From assembly GCA_019636015.1 (NCBI GenBank), contig JAHBYJ010000002.1, forward strand, positions 248,001-312,000: a stretch of DNA of 64,000 bases, in the 5' to 3' direction. The notes under the pieces were generated by a model. The model was not told where the DNA came from, did not search any database, and was given only the letters and a program-made list of their open reading frames with translations. Made by a program: the position numbers and the translations under genes. This document shows positions 63,846-64,000 of the stretch, piece by piece; position 1 is the stretch's first letter; every line of letters starts with the position of its first letter. The stretch comes from Parvibaculaceae bacterium (GTDB lineage Bacteria > Pseudomonadota > Alphaproteobacteria > Parvibaculales > Parvibaculaceae).

Positions 63846-64000
63846 GTTCCCCAAAACGCCAGCGCCGCAAGGAAGCACGCCCCGCAGAAATCATGGCGGC
63901 AGGCCTTGAGATTTTCGCGGAACGCGGCTTTGCAGCCACGCGGCTCGAGGATGTGGCCGAGCGGGCGGGCGTCAGCAAGGCCACGATCTATCTCTATTTC
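63842..64000 (+). CDS. TetR-family regulator, N-terminal part (cut by window edge)
   Basis: The first 53 residues are visible. The helix-turn-helix domain reads EIMAAGLEIFAERGFAATRLEDVAERAGVSKATIYLYF, in parts: AGLEIFAERGF, then DVAERAGVSKATIYLYF, the TetR recognition helix. The ATG at 63842 overlaps the stop of the ICMT-like gene. It is likely to bind the palindrome at 63301-63330. The ligand-binding part lies outside the window. Confidence 0.93.
   Translation, partial: MSSPKRQRRKEARPAEIMAAGLEIFAERGFAATRLEDVAERAGVSKATIYLYF

Overview
The window reads as a chromosomal segment of a high-GC alphaproteobacterium. The evidence is a permuted two-piece tmRNA with an ANDNYAEARLAA tag, an SspB-alpha adaptor, an hflK-hflC-DUF2065-Do protease block, DUF4169 and ribbon-helix-helix genes near fumC, and alpha-type promoters. 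The mix of P450, rubredoxin, epoxide hydrolase and globin genes resembles Parvibaculum-like hydrocarbon or terpenoid degraders; that genus guess is inference. I saw no phage, insertion sequence or CRISPR array.

Layout. 1-3000 (minus): cytochrome P450, rubredoxin, a CrtC/AttH-like protein and a truncated APH-like kinase, apparently one operon. 3100-7100 (plus): DUF423, then an operator-preceded FAD oxidoreductase and epoxide hydrolase, a membrane protein and an NTF2-like protein. 7350-11085: glycosyltransferase, methyltransferase, alpha/alpha-toroid protein and a convergent second methyltransferase, the best candidate here for an undescribed glycan or lipid pathway. 11200-15980: CheZ-like protein, histidine phosphatase plus CorA, DEAD-box helicase, lipoprotein hydrolase. 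16119-21966: tRNA-Lys and the complete rod-shape operon mreB-mreC-mreD-mrdA-rodA. 22500-30700: LysR regulator, Ca/cation antiporter, purT, a nitroreductase/MarR divergent pair around a perfect palindrome, an ArsR-CDF metal-efflux operon with its operator, a hydrolase, and a globin bracketed by two copies of an intergenic repeat.

30700-41250: ilvB-ilvN-ilvC, miaA and serB (divergent, 31 bp apart), the membrane-proteolysis block (hflK, hflC, DUF2065, Do protease) and mrp. 41350-49200: tandem DUF1428 protein, a small secreted protein, the formaldehyde-detoxification operon adhC-fghA coupled to an amine oxidase and an SMP-30 protein, an NTF2-like protein, and thyA-(56-aa membrane protein)-folA. 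49350-64000: membrane dipeptidase, two-piece tmRNA, a sulfate-uptake locus (Rrf2 regulator, sbp, porin, cysT, cysW, cysA), sspB, fumC, a ribbon-helix-helix protein, a very large AsmA protein, DUF4169, and an ICMT-like methyltransferase with a TetR regulator cut by the window end.

Many operons here use stop/start overlaps (TGATG or ATGA), which implies translational coupling. Several accessory operons have near-perfect palindromic operators next to a cognate TetR, MarR or ArsR gene. Starts were chosen by Shine-Dalgarno placement and family N-termini. All functional calls come from reading motifs, not from database searches.
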